Assembly (NCBI RefSeq): GCF_023898315.1
Contig: NC_064616.1
Span: forward strand, 707,139,389 to 707,203,388
Reading direction: 5' to 3'
DNA length: 64,000 nt
Source of the DNA: Schistocerca nitens
Lineage: Eukaryota > Arthropoda > Insecta > Orthoptera > Acrididae
The notes under the pieces: model-generated
What the model was told of the DNA's origin: nothing
The model's database searches: none
The model's input: the letters and a program-made list of their open reading frames with translations, nothing else
Position numbers and translations under genes: made by a program
Shown here: positions 34,516 through 43,341 of the stretch, one piece after another
Layout: each line of letters opens with the position of its first letter
How positions within the stretch are numbered: the stretch's first letter is position 1

Positions 34516-35692
34516 TACACTGAAGCGCCAAAGAAACTGGTATAAGCATGCGTTTTCAAATACAGAGATATGTAAAAAGGCAAAATACGGCTCTGCGGTC
34601 GGCAACGCCTATATAAGACAACAAGCGTCTGGCGCAGTTGTTAATCGCTTACCGCTGCTACAATGGCAGGTTATCAAGCTGTAAGTGAATTTGAACGTGG
34701 TGTTACAGTCGGCACACATCTCCGAGGTAGTGATGAAGTAGGGATTTGCCCGTACGACCTTTTCACGAGTGTACCATGAATATCAGGAATACTGAAAAAC
34801 ATCAAATCTCTGACATCGCTGCGGCCGGAAAAGGATCCTGCAAGAACGGGACCAGCGATGACTGAAGAAAATCGTTCAACGTGACAGCAGTGCAATCCTT
34901 CCGCAAATTGCTGCAGATTTCAGTGCTGGGCCATCAACAAGTGTCAGCCGTGCGAACCATCCAACGAAACATCATCGATATGGGGCTTCGGAGCCGAAGG
35001 CCCACTCGTGTACCGTTGATGACTGCACGACAAAAAACCTTACGCCTCGTCTGGTCTCGTCAACACAGACATTGGACTGTTGATGACTGGAAACATGTTG
35101 CCCGGTCGGACAAGTCTCGTTTCAAATTGTACCGAGCGGATGGACGTGTACAAGTATGGAGACAACCTCATGAATCCATGGACCCTGCATGTCAGCAGGG
35201 GATTGTGCAGTTGGAGTGATATGGGGCCCCTGATACGCTCGAGATACAACTCTGACAGGTGACACATACGTAAGCATCCTGTGTGACCACCTGCATCCAT
35301 TCATGTCCATTGTGCATTCCGACGGACTTGGGCAATTGCAGCAGGAAAATGCGACTCCCCACACGTCCAGAATTGCTACAGAGTGACTCTAGGAACACTC
35401 TTCTACTCTTCTTAGCTTGAACACTTCCGCTGGCCACCAAACTCCCCAGACATGAACATTATTGAGCATATCTGGTATGCCTTGCAACGTACTGTTCAGA
35501 AGGGATCTCCACTCCCTTGTAGTCTTACGGATTTATGGGCAGTCCATCAGGATTCATGGTGTCAGTTTCCTCCAGCACTACTTCAAACATTAGTCGAGTC
35601 CATGCTACGTCGTGTTGCGGCACTTCTGCGTGCTCGCGGGGGCCCTACATGATGTTAGGCATGTGTACCAGTTTCTTTGACTCTTCAGTGTA
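34516..35692 (+). mobile_element. Tc1-like transposon, full length but dead
   Basis: Inverted termini start CACTGAAGCGCCAAAGAAAC on the left and mirror at the right end near 35660-35692 with a few mismatches. TA dinucleotides flank the ends. It contains a broken plus-strand transposase. Confidence 0.86.
34664..35652 (+). pseudogene. Tc1-like transposase, frame-broken
   Basis: Begins MAGYQAVSEFERGVTVG at 34664. After frameshifts, the frame at 34881-35219 carries RTIQRNIIDMGLRSRRPTR and the first catalytic motif as SDKSRFKLYRADGRV, where Glu of the usual DESRF is Lys. The third acidic motif lies at 35440-35480 as SPDMNIIEHIWYAL. At least three frame changes and a stop near 34776 separate the parts. 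Confidence 0.85.
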
Positions 35693-35944
35693 TTTCTGCG
35701 ACAGTCTCCACGCGCCTCGAACAAGCCTGAGACTATCGGCGCTACTTATTTCCATATACGAAATTGTCCATGGTAATTCAGAATAACATAGATTTTACAC
35801 AGCTAAAAAAGGATTCGAATGACATTACTGGGTGGGAGACCTCGAGGGGATGTTCAGCGAGTTATTCAAAAAGGGTTTCCTTCCTCTGCAAAGCCCCTTT
35901 AGACACGACGTATAATAGTTGTGTCTTTAATGTTTCTGTTGAAC

Positions 35945-36090
35945 GTAGTTGACTGTAACGGGTGTGTGTTCAGTGTGGTGTTATGCTTGCATTGTATGAT
36001 GATGAAAGAAGTGAGAGGGTGAAACCCGGTGCTGGCACCTAGCCTACTCATAATGAACAACAGAAAGGGGACTGCCATGCTTAGCATACC
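35945..36090 (+). repeat. Dispersed repeat related to 57840-57960
   Basis: GTGAGAGGGTGAAACCCGGT, a GCTGGCACCTAGCCTACT block and a GGGGACTGCC block occur in the same order as on the minus strand near 57880-57960. No coding capacity; family not identified. Confidence 0.6.
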
Positions 36091-36099
36091 TAATCAACG

Positions 36100-37535
36100 G
36101 ACGGATCACTGCCAGTAGTTTAACATGCCTTCAATTCATGAAACACAAATATCACACAACAAATTTCCTTGAGACAGAAAAGCTTCCAACCACAAGTCAG
36201 CACGGGTTTGGAAAGCACCGCTTATCAGAAACTTAACTTAGCTTGCCCTATTCTCGCACGATGTCCTGCGAACCACAGATGGACGCCAACAGGTAGGTAC
36301 CACATTCCAAGGTTTCTGGAAAGCATTTGACACAGTGCCACACTGTAGATTTTAACAAAGTTCGCAGCATATGTTCTCAGATATATGAGTGGCTCAAAAA
36401 CTTTTAAGTAGCTGAACTCAATACTTTGTCCTGGATTGCGATTTTTTTTTCAGAAATGAGGGTATTGTCAGCATTGCTGTAAGTGATATGTGGTAGGACT
36501 AGATAAACAAGCTGACAGATAGGGTAAATAGCAATCTGCAACTTTTTCCTGATGACGTTATAGTACACGGGAAAGCGGTGTCGTCGAGTGACTATAGGAG
36601 GATACATGTGACTTGGATAGAATTCTCATTTGGAGTGGTGAATGGCTGGTTGCTCTAAACGTGGAGACGAGTGCAGTGGCCGCGCGGTTTGAGGCGCCCA
36701 CGGATTGCACGGCCGCTGCCGTCGGAGGTTCGAGTCCTCCCTCGGGCATGGGTGTGTGTGTTGTTCTTAGCATAAGTTAATTTAAGTTAGTTTAAGCAGT
36801 GTGTAAGTCTAGGGACCGATGACCTCAGCAGTTTGGTCCCTTAAGAATTGACACAAATTTGAACATTTTTTTCTAAACGTGGAAAAGTGCAAGTTAATGT
36901 AGATGAGTAGGAAAAACAGTCCTGTAATGTTCGAATACAGTATTAGTGGTCCGCTGCTTGGCACTGTCACGTCGATTAAATGTCTAGGCGTAACGTTGCA
37001 AAACTACATTGTAGGGAAGGTGAATGGTCGCCTATGGTTACTGGAAGAATTCTAGAAAAGTATAAGTCACTATAAAGAAGACTGCCTATAGAACATCTGT
37101 GCAGTCCATTGTTGACTACTTCTCGAGTGTTTGGAATACCCACCTGACTGAATAAAAGGAATGTATTGAAACAATGCAGAGACAGGCTGCTAGATTTGTT
37201 AGATTCAACAAGACGAGAAATAATAGCAATACTCCATGAACTCATATGGTAATCCCTGAAAGGAAGACGACATTCTTTTCGCAAAACGCTATTGAGAAAG
37301 TTTAAGGAGCCAGCGTTTGCAAAAGACTGCAGAACGATTTTACAGCCACCAAATTATATCTCACGTAAGGACAGCGAAGACATGATAGGAAAAATCAGGT
37401 CTTGTACGAAAGCATGTAGACATTTTTGCCTGGTTCCAATTGCGAGTGAAAGAGAAAATGAAATGACTAGCAGCTGTACAAGGTTCCCTCCACCATACAC
37501 TCCATAACGACTTGCTTAATATGTATGTAGATGTA
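36100..37535 (+). mobile_element. Jockey/CR1-like LINE fragment with nested SINE
   Basis: The plus strand encodes a worn RT and C-terminal region: a block near 36200 matching QHGFRK, then FWKAFDTVPHC near 36320 (an FSKAFDTV motif), then the post-RT block and a 3-prime tail ATGTATGTAGATGTAGA at 37520-37537. Many stops occur. It is 5-prime truncated. A SINE at 36666-36871 split it, leaving the target duplication TCTAAACGTGGA on both sides. Confidence 0.82.
36666..36871 (+). repeat. tRNA-derived SINE variant with 12-bp TSD
   Basis: The head reads GTGGCCGCGCGGTTTGAGGC with a B box GGTTCGAGTCC, a middle GGGTGTGTGTGTTGTTC and a tail GGTCCCTTAAGAATT. TCTAAACGTGGA flanks it at 36654-36665 and 36872-36883. 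The head differs from the dominant family although the middle and tail are similar. Confidence 0.92.
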
Positions 37536-38146
37536 GACTGTGGACAATTTAATCCAGGACACTGAGGCTAAGTCTGGTCATCAGAAGCTTTACGCCATCA
37601 TCTCTCCTCCCCTCGTCTGCCAAATACTGGTAGTGAAAATTTGTTTCACCAGCAGGCCTCGAACCGGCTACATCCAATTTGAGAACTATCGCAGGAGTGT
37701 GCTTTAGATACCGCCGCCAAATAGGTGGGTTAGATCCCATATATTTAGTGGTTATAATTAAATTTTCACTACTTGAGACGGTCTCCATGAAAAACAAGTG
37801 ATCATACATATGAGAATGAAACTTTGTGGAAACGTTTGTCAGGACGTACTTTACGTTCCAGGTTACAAATGTTGCTCAGTGTGACGATCATCAGCGTCCA
37901 CGACAGCCTGGATCCCCGCTAGATATTGCTCTACTGCTGTCGGAAACATCGCAGGTGGGATGTTGGTTATCTCCCTCGTTATGCTCATCTTCAACCTCCG
38001 ACGTGTAGTTACCGTCACGTTGATAAAGCCAGTAACTTCTTCAATAAAACTGTTCGACAAGGGTTCTATTTCTGATATTAAAGTGTGTGCTTCTAAACCA
38101 GTTTACCTTGGTAAATTCAAATATGTAAACAAAATATCGTTGTCAA

Positions 38147-38147
<1 letters not shown>
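37536..38147. other. Mostly unassigned; possible worn tRNA-like SINE
   Basis: Around 37635-37760 a minus-strand tRNA-like segment (GGTTCGAGGCC) and a nearby GTGAAAATTT block suggest a worn SINE. The remainder holds nothing I recognise. Confidence 0.35.

Positions 38148-38194
<47 letters not shown>
38148..38194. repeat. AT microsatellite
   Basis: An uninterrupted AT dinucleotide run of about 45 bases directly before the LINE fragment. Confidence 0.95.
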
Positions 38195-38195
<1 letters not shown>

Positions 38196-38198
<3 letters not shown>

Positions 38199-38846
38199 AA
38201 AAACAAAACGAGAATGATGCTGAGGGAATTACATTAGGAAATGAGGCGCTTAAAGTAGTAAAGGAGTTTTGCTGTTTGGGGAGCAAAATAACTGATGATG
38301 GTCGAAGTAGAGAGGATATAAAATGTAGACTGGCAATTCCAAGGAAAGCGTTTCTGAAGAAGAGAAATTTGTTAACATCGAGTACAGATTTAAGTGTCAG
38401 GAAGTCGTTTCTGAAAGTATTTGTATGGAGTGTAGCCATGTATGGAAGTGAAACATGGACGATAAATAGTTTAGACAAGAACAGAATGGAAGCTTTCGAA
38501 ATGTGGTGCTGCAGAAGAATGCTGAAGATTAGATGGGTAGGTCACATAACTAATGAGGAGGTATGGAATAGAATTGGGGAGAAGAGGAGTTTGTGGCACA
38601 ACTTGACAAGAAGAAGGGACCGGTTGGTAGGGCATATTCTGAGGCATCAAGGGATCACCAATTTAGTATTAGAGGGCAGCGTGGAGGGTAAAAATCGCAG
38701 AGGGAGACCAAGAGATGAATACACTAAACAGATTCAGAACAGAAGGCTGTAGGTTGCAGTAGGTACTGGGAGATGAAGAACCTTGCACATGATAGAGTAT
38801 CATGTAGAGCTGCATCAAACCAGTCTCTGGACTGAAGACCACAAAT
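38196..38846 (+). pseudogene. LINE C-terminal fragment, nearly open
   Basis: The frame at 38276-38752 is open and reads through GSKITDDGRSREDIKCRL, WSVAMYGSETWTINSLD, FEMWCCRRMLKIRWVGH and RGRPRDEYTKQIQ. This is the post-RT region of an abundant LINE family, which seems the same family as 46960-50607. The 3-prime end is CTGGACTGAAGACCACAA. It is 5-prime truncated, bounded by AT repeats on both sides, and has no RT core. Confidence 0.85.
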
Positions 38847-39012
38847 ATATATATATACACTCCTGGAAATTGAAATAAGAACACCGTGAATTCATTGTCC
38901 CAGGAAGGGGAAACTTTATTGACACATTCCTGGGGTCAGATACATCACATGATCACACTGACAGAACCACAGGCACATAGACACAGGCAACAGAGCATGC
39001 ACAATGTCGGCA

Positions 39013-40035
39013 CTAGTACAGTGTATATCCACCTTTCGCAGCAATGCAGGCTCCTATTCTCCCATGGAGACGATCGTAGAGATGCTGGATGTAGTCCTGT
39101 GGAACGGCCTGCCATGCCATTTCCACCTGGCGCCTCAGTTGGACCAGCGTTCGTGCTGGACGTGCAGACCGCGTGAGACGACGCTTCATCCAGTCCCAAA
39201 CATGCTCAATGGGGGACAGATCCGGAGATCTTGCTGGCCAGGGTAGTTGACTTACACCTTCTAGAGCACGTTGGGTGGCACGGGATACATGCAGACGTGC
39301 ATTGTCCTGTTGGAACAGCAAGTTCCCTTGCCGGTCTAGGAATGGTAGAACGATGGGTTCGATGACGGTTTGGATGTACCGTGCACTATTCAGTGTCCCC
39401 TCGACGATCACCAGTGGTGTACGGCCAGTGTAGGAGATCGCTCCCCACACCATGATGCCGGGTGTTGGCCCTGTGTGCCTCGGTCGTATGCAGTCCTGAT
39501 TGTGGCGCTCACCTGCACGGCGCCAAACACGCATACGACCATCATTGGCACCAAGGCAGAAGCGACTCTCATCGCTGAAGACGACACGTCTCCATTCGTC
39601 CCTCCATTCACGCCTGTCGCGACACCACTGGAGGCGGGCTGCACGATGTTGGGGCGTGAGCGGAAGACGGCGTAACGGTGTGCGGGACCGTAGCCCAGCT
39701 TCATGGAGACGGTTGCGAATGGTCCTCGCCGATACCCCAGGAGCAACAGTGTCCCTAATTTGCTGGGAAGTGGCGGTGCGGTCCCCTACGGCACTTCGTA
39801 GGATCCTACGGTCTTGGCGTGCATCCGTGCGTCGCTGCGGTCCGGTCCCAGGTCGACGGGCACGTGCACCTTCCGCCGACCACTGGCGACAACATCGATG
39901 TACTGTGGAGACCTCACGCCCCACGTGTTGAGCAATTCGGCGGTACGTCCACCCGGCCTCCCGCATGCCCACTATACGCCCTCGCTCAAAGTCCGTCAAC
40001 TGCACATACGGTTCACGTCCACGCTGTCGCGGCAT
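39013..40035 (-). CDS. Tc1-family transposase, intact (copy A)
   Basis: A 340-codon minus-strand frame. I start it at MPRQRGREPYVQL because that start is shared by copies A and C and gives a normal Tc1 length; the open frame extends further upstream. It has an N-terminal paired-like helix-turn-helix (FERGRIVGMREAGWTYRRIA), an Arg-rich linker with GTGPQRRTDARQ, and a DDE core with FSDESRF, FQQDNARLHV and SPDLSPIEH. By my count 32 residues separate the second Asp from the Glu, two fewer than the usual 34. Transposases of this family cut and paste at TA sites. The hAT insertion lies upstream of the gene, between it and the terminal repeat, so it may disturb expression and excision. Confidence 0.92.
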   Translation of the reverse strand: MPRQRGREPYVQLTDFERGRIVGMREAGWTYRRIAQHVGREVSTVHRCCRQWSAEGARARRPGTGPQRRTDARQDRRILRSAVGDRTATSQQIRDTVAPGVSARTIRNRLHEAGLRSRTPLRRLPLTPQHRAARLQWCRDRREWRDEWRRVVFSDESRFCLGANDGRMRVWRRAGERHNQDCIRPRHTGPTPGIMVWGAISYTGRTPLVIVEGTLNSARYIQTVIEPIVLPFLDRQGNLLFQQDNARLHVSRATQRALEGVSQLPWPARSPDLSPIEHVWDWMKRRLTRSARPARTLVQLRRQVEMAWQAVPQDYIQHLYDRLHGRIGACIAAKGGYTLY

Positions 40036-40289
40036 GCTACCAGTGTTAAAGACTGCGATGGAGCTCCGTATGCCACGGCAAACTGGCTGACACTGACGGC
40101 GGCGGTGCACAAATGCTGCGCAGCTAGCGCCATTCGACGGCCAACACCGCGGTTCCTGGTGTGTCCGCTGTGCCGTGCGTGTGATCATTGCTTGTACAGC
40201 CCTCTCGCAGTGTCCGGAGTAGTGATGGGCTAAACTGCGATTTTCCGATATCAGTGATTTCTGTGAATGCTACTTTTCAGTATCTGCTA

Positions 40290-40316
40290 TTCTTAACTGC
40301 GATTTGTCGCAGTTAA
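40290..40316. other. Small palindrome near the hAT left end
   Basis: TTAACTGCGA and TCGCAGTTAA form a 10-base inverted repeat with a 4-base loop. The half-site recurs in the arrays at the right end, so it could be a protein-binding site or a stem. Confidence 0.6.
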
Positions 40317-40360
40317 GAGTCGCAGTTAAGGAACATAGGTCGTGTATCCCTCCGCCACTG

Positions 40361-40505
40361 CTATTTCTGCGATTTCTGCTACTTCCGCGATTTCTGCTAC
40401 TTCTGTGACTTCTGCGATTTCTGCTACTTCTGCGATTTCTGTGACTTCTGCTACTTCTGCGATTTCTGTGACTCCTGCTACTTCTGCGATTTCTGCGACT
40501 TACTA
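40361..40505 (+). repeat. Nonamer array in the hAT left end
   Basis: About fifteen 9-base units vary around TGCGATTTC, TGCTACTTC and TGTGACTTC. Because the unit is a multiple of three the plus frame stays open (40342-40614) and reads as Ala-Ile-Ser and Ala-Thr-Ser triplets. Confidence 0.9.
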
Positions 40506-40509
40506 CTGT

Positions 40510-41124
40510 ATGAAAAAGTTACATCTGTCAACACGGAAAATTGCATCGCAACAAACCTGTCATTGGCAAGTATGTTTTACGTTTTTTCTTCCGTTGGCTT
40601 TAATTTTGTATTAAAGAAACAACTGTGAAAATATTGATAGTGTAATTAATATGTAAGTAGCCGTACAGTACCGTAATAGTTCGTATTTAGAAAATGAATT
40701 CTAACATATTGTTATGTTCACAGGTACCTGAACTACATTTCAGTCACTCAGTAAAGTGATAACTGAAAATATCATTGTCAACAGATCTGAAGAAATTGCC
40801 ACTGCATCTTTAGACCGTTTTCGTCAGACGATAGGTTAGTTTCTAAGCGTTTCGATGGATTTAATTACTTCAGTGAGATCGTTCTTGCAAATGTGATATT
40901 CATTATAGCAAATATTAGCAATCTACTCTGTCAATTATACTTCTAGTAATTAATGACAGCAAAAATTGTTTAATAATCCTTGTGTTTTTGCAGACACAGT
41001 TCTGACTCTGATTACTGGTTGCTGTACGTATCTATCCACATCAAGGCTGTTGAGAGAGATTCGTGAAGATTCAAGACAGCTCTTAGAGGATTTGCAGTTT
41101 AAAAGTGAAACAATTGTGAAATAA
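40510..41124 (+). other. Possible three-exon small gene inside the hAT element
   Basis: Putative exons are 40510-40569 (ATG start, donor GTATGT), 40744-40834 (acceptor TACATTTCAG, donor GTTAGT) and 40994-41124 (acceptor TGTTTTTGCAG, stop TAA). Phases agree at both junctions: 0, then 1. An AATAAA signal lies at 41181, 57 bases after the stop. The last exon reads with a Leu/Arg/Glu-rich helix-like segment (REIREDSRQLLEDLQF). I recognise no domain. An alternative acceptor at 40723 would end the frame early. This is inference from signals only; it may be a captured host-gene fragment. Confidence 0.35.
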
Positions 41125-41852
41125 GTGTGTTAATGATTAAGCTGTGTTTTATCGAAGTTGTTGTGCGATTTTAAAGGAATAATAAATGTCAAATACAGTG
41201 AGTGAATAATAAAAATCTCATTTTCCACATGTTTAAGCCGTCCTATACCCATAATTTTCCGCCACTTACTTATTGGTAAACACTTGTTGGAGAGCGACAT
41301 GCCCCCCCCCCCCGCCCCCTTTCTCCACAATCTTGGTGTGACACTGACCTGTAACATATCCCGAAGTCTACAATATGCATTTTGAGGCTGTTGATATGAA
41401 AGTGGGAAGTACAGATCTTCCAGTTAAAACAGGAATAGCTTAAGTGCATTACTTGAAAGTAACACAGGAAAAGCTTACTTATGTAGGTGGTAGTAGTGTC
41501 GGCAGAAAGTTCTTGTGTGTGAAGTTGCCATGTAGAACACCAGGTGTAAAACTTTTCTCCCGAGTCTTGAACTGTGTCGTAACAAAAGTGAGGCATTCAT
41601 ATGACTGTTTTCATTTCTCTACACTTATACAGATGTCTGAGTTCTGCTGTGTTAACATTGCAAAGACCTGTAGGCATGTGGAGTATTAACCAAAACTGTC
41701 ATATTGGAAGCAGAATCAAACACATTTGTTACGTTACTTGATATTTTCAGGAGAAAACGGCAATGTTGCTTCTTATTAATATAATACATTCAGAGTCACA
41801 GCAGTATTTGACCAACCATAACTGATGCTGAATGTGCATGTCGTCATATAAT

Positions 41853-42092
41853 ATGAAAGGCTTATTTCAATAGTGGTACAAGTCCATTACCTCCACTTTT
41901 CTGTCTATAATGCTTCTGAAATTAGTGATCCAAACAAACATAAATAAAGGTTCACCTCTAGCAAGAAGCCATATGCTTGAATATTTCTGGTATCTCAACT
42001 GCAGATTTTTCAGCGCTCATGTAACTTTACGACTCTATATCTCAAAATTAACAAAAATGGACTTGTACCACTATTGAAATAAGCCCTTCATA
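41853..42092. mobile_element. MITE nested in the hAT element
   Basis: The segment starting ATGAAAGGCTTATTTCAATA at 41853 is mirrored at 42054-42092 over about 35 bases with one or two mismatches, ending near ACAAGTCCATT on both sides. The 240-base element has no coding frame. The outermost ATATGAA/TTCATAT is symmetric, so I cannot separate target duplication from terminus. Confidence 0.75.
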
Positions 42093-42154
42093 TGCACACA
42101 CAGCACATCGATCTCGTGAGGCACAAGGCTCTCATAACGAAGTACGTACGTCGG

Positions 42155-42680
42155 TCAACAGATGACACTAGGAAAAGTATGTTAACTGCGCTTTTTAGTT
42201 GCTACTTGCGACTCTTAGTTGCGATTTGTCACAGAAATCGCAGTTTGACTCGGTAGCGAATAGCGTAGTATGAACTTTGCTCAACAGATGGCAGTGCTAA
42301 CTGCGCTTTTTAGTTGCTACTTGCGACTCTTAGTTGCGACTTGTCACGGAAATCGCAGTTAGACTCCATAGCGTACCGCAGAGATGGGCGTAGTACGAAC
42401 TTTGACCCACAGATGGCACTGTTAACCGCGCTTTTTAGCTGCTACTTGCGACTCTTAGTTGCGACTTGTCACGGAAATCGCAGTTAGACTCCATAGCGTA
42501 CTGCAGAGATGGACGTAGTACGAACTTCGGCCAACAGATGCCACTGTTAACCGCGCCTTTTAGTTGCTACTTGTGACTCTTAGTTGCGACTTGTCACTGA
42601 AATCGCAGAAAGCAGTGCTAAATTCGACCAATAGATGGCTCACGTCTTTGAATGTGAAATACTACTTGCGACTGCTAACT
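42155..42680. repeat. Subterminal array, unit 115-125 bp, four copies
   Basis: Units start near 42181, 42296, 42421 and 42546 with G(T/C)TAAC(T/C)GCGC, then TAGTTGCTACTTGCGACTCT and TTGTCAC.GAAATCGCAG. Each unit contains several copies of the TTGCGAC motif also found at the left end in the opposite orientation. Confidence 0.88.
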
Positions 42681-42854
42681 GTGACTGAAATCGCAGTTAG
42701 ATTTTGTAAAGTTGCTACTGTGATATCTGTGACTTCTCAGTCACTGCGATTTCTAACAGATACGCGATTTCCTGCCCACCACTAGTCCGGAGCAAGTATG
42801 GTGGGTCTGACACACCGGTGTCAATGTGTTCTTTTTTCCATTTCCAGGAGTGTA

Positions 42855-43341
42855 TAATTCATGGCAAACATACGGACGTTATAGAGAAATGTGGGCATGT
42901 TGCCGAATCCAGTAGTGATGGAATGTGACAATTTCTTGTTCAACAGCAAGTGGGAAGAATCAGATGTCACTGGGTTATCCTCCGCCACGCCTACGTCATT
43001 AAGACCACCTGCCATAGCTCATTAACTCGAATGGCGACAGTCGGTCGCTGCCTCGGCAGTAAACCTTCACGCTTCCCAGCGCCAGGTGCACCGAGTTTGC
43101 AACAGTGGTGTCAGCCGTAATTTGTGTCATTCTTAACGAGTGGGTGATTTGGCTGACAAGTAACCGTCTCTGTCATATTTCCGAGCACAGTTGAACTTAT
43201 AAGTTCCTGTGTTTTTGAACTGATTTAGCCTGGTGCTGATGGTACAATGACTGCTTGTTTTTACATATCAGCATTTCTCTAGTTCCCTAATACTAATGTA
43301 GTACAGGTGTATTACTGAAGAGGTATTTTTAAATTTTCAGA
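42855..43341. other. Unassigned; upstream of a transposon-like pseudogene
   Basis: No gene recognised. The end has a TTTTCAG acceptor-like site directly before the reading frame that begins at 43342, suggesting the next feature is a downstream exon. Confidence 0.4.

Larger units (their letters stand above)
40220..42784. mobile_element. hAT-type element (2,565 bp) inserted in Tc1 copy A
   Basis: The Tc1 sequence is interrupted by a segment flanked on both sides by GTCCGGAG (40212-40219 and 42785-42792), an 8-base target duplication. Its ends are TAGTGATGGGC and the mirror of TAGTGGTGGGC, with one mismatch; both features are hallmarks of hAT transposons. No hAT transposase is recognisable inside, so it is non-autonomous. 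Both ends carry arrays built on TGCGATTT and TTGCGACT motifs. Confidence 0.9.
38858..42852 (-). mobile_element. Tc1-family transposon copy A, split by a hAT element
   Basis: Termini CACTCCTGGAAATTGAAATA and its mirror (…TTTCCAGGAGTG) are flanked by TA at 38856 and 42853. Without the 2,565-base insertion and its 8-base duplication the element is 1,422 bases, the same length as copies B (48800-50221) and C (61458-62879). All three point the same way. Confidence 0.93.

Noticed and set aside
39370-40233. Several plus-strand open frames over 100 codons across Tc1 copies A, B and C
   Set aside because: They are antisense shadows of the GC-rich transposase gene and recur identically at all three copies.
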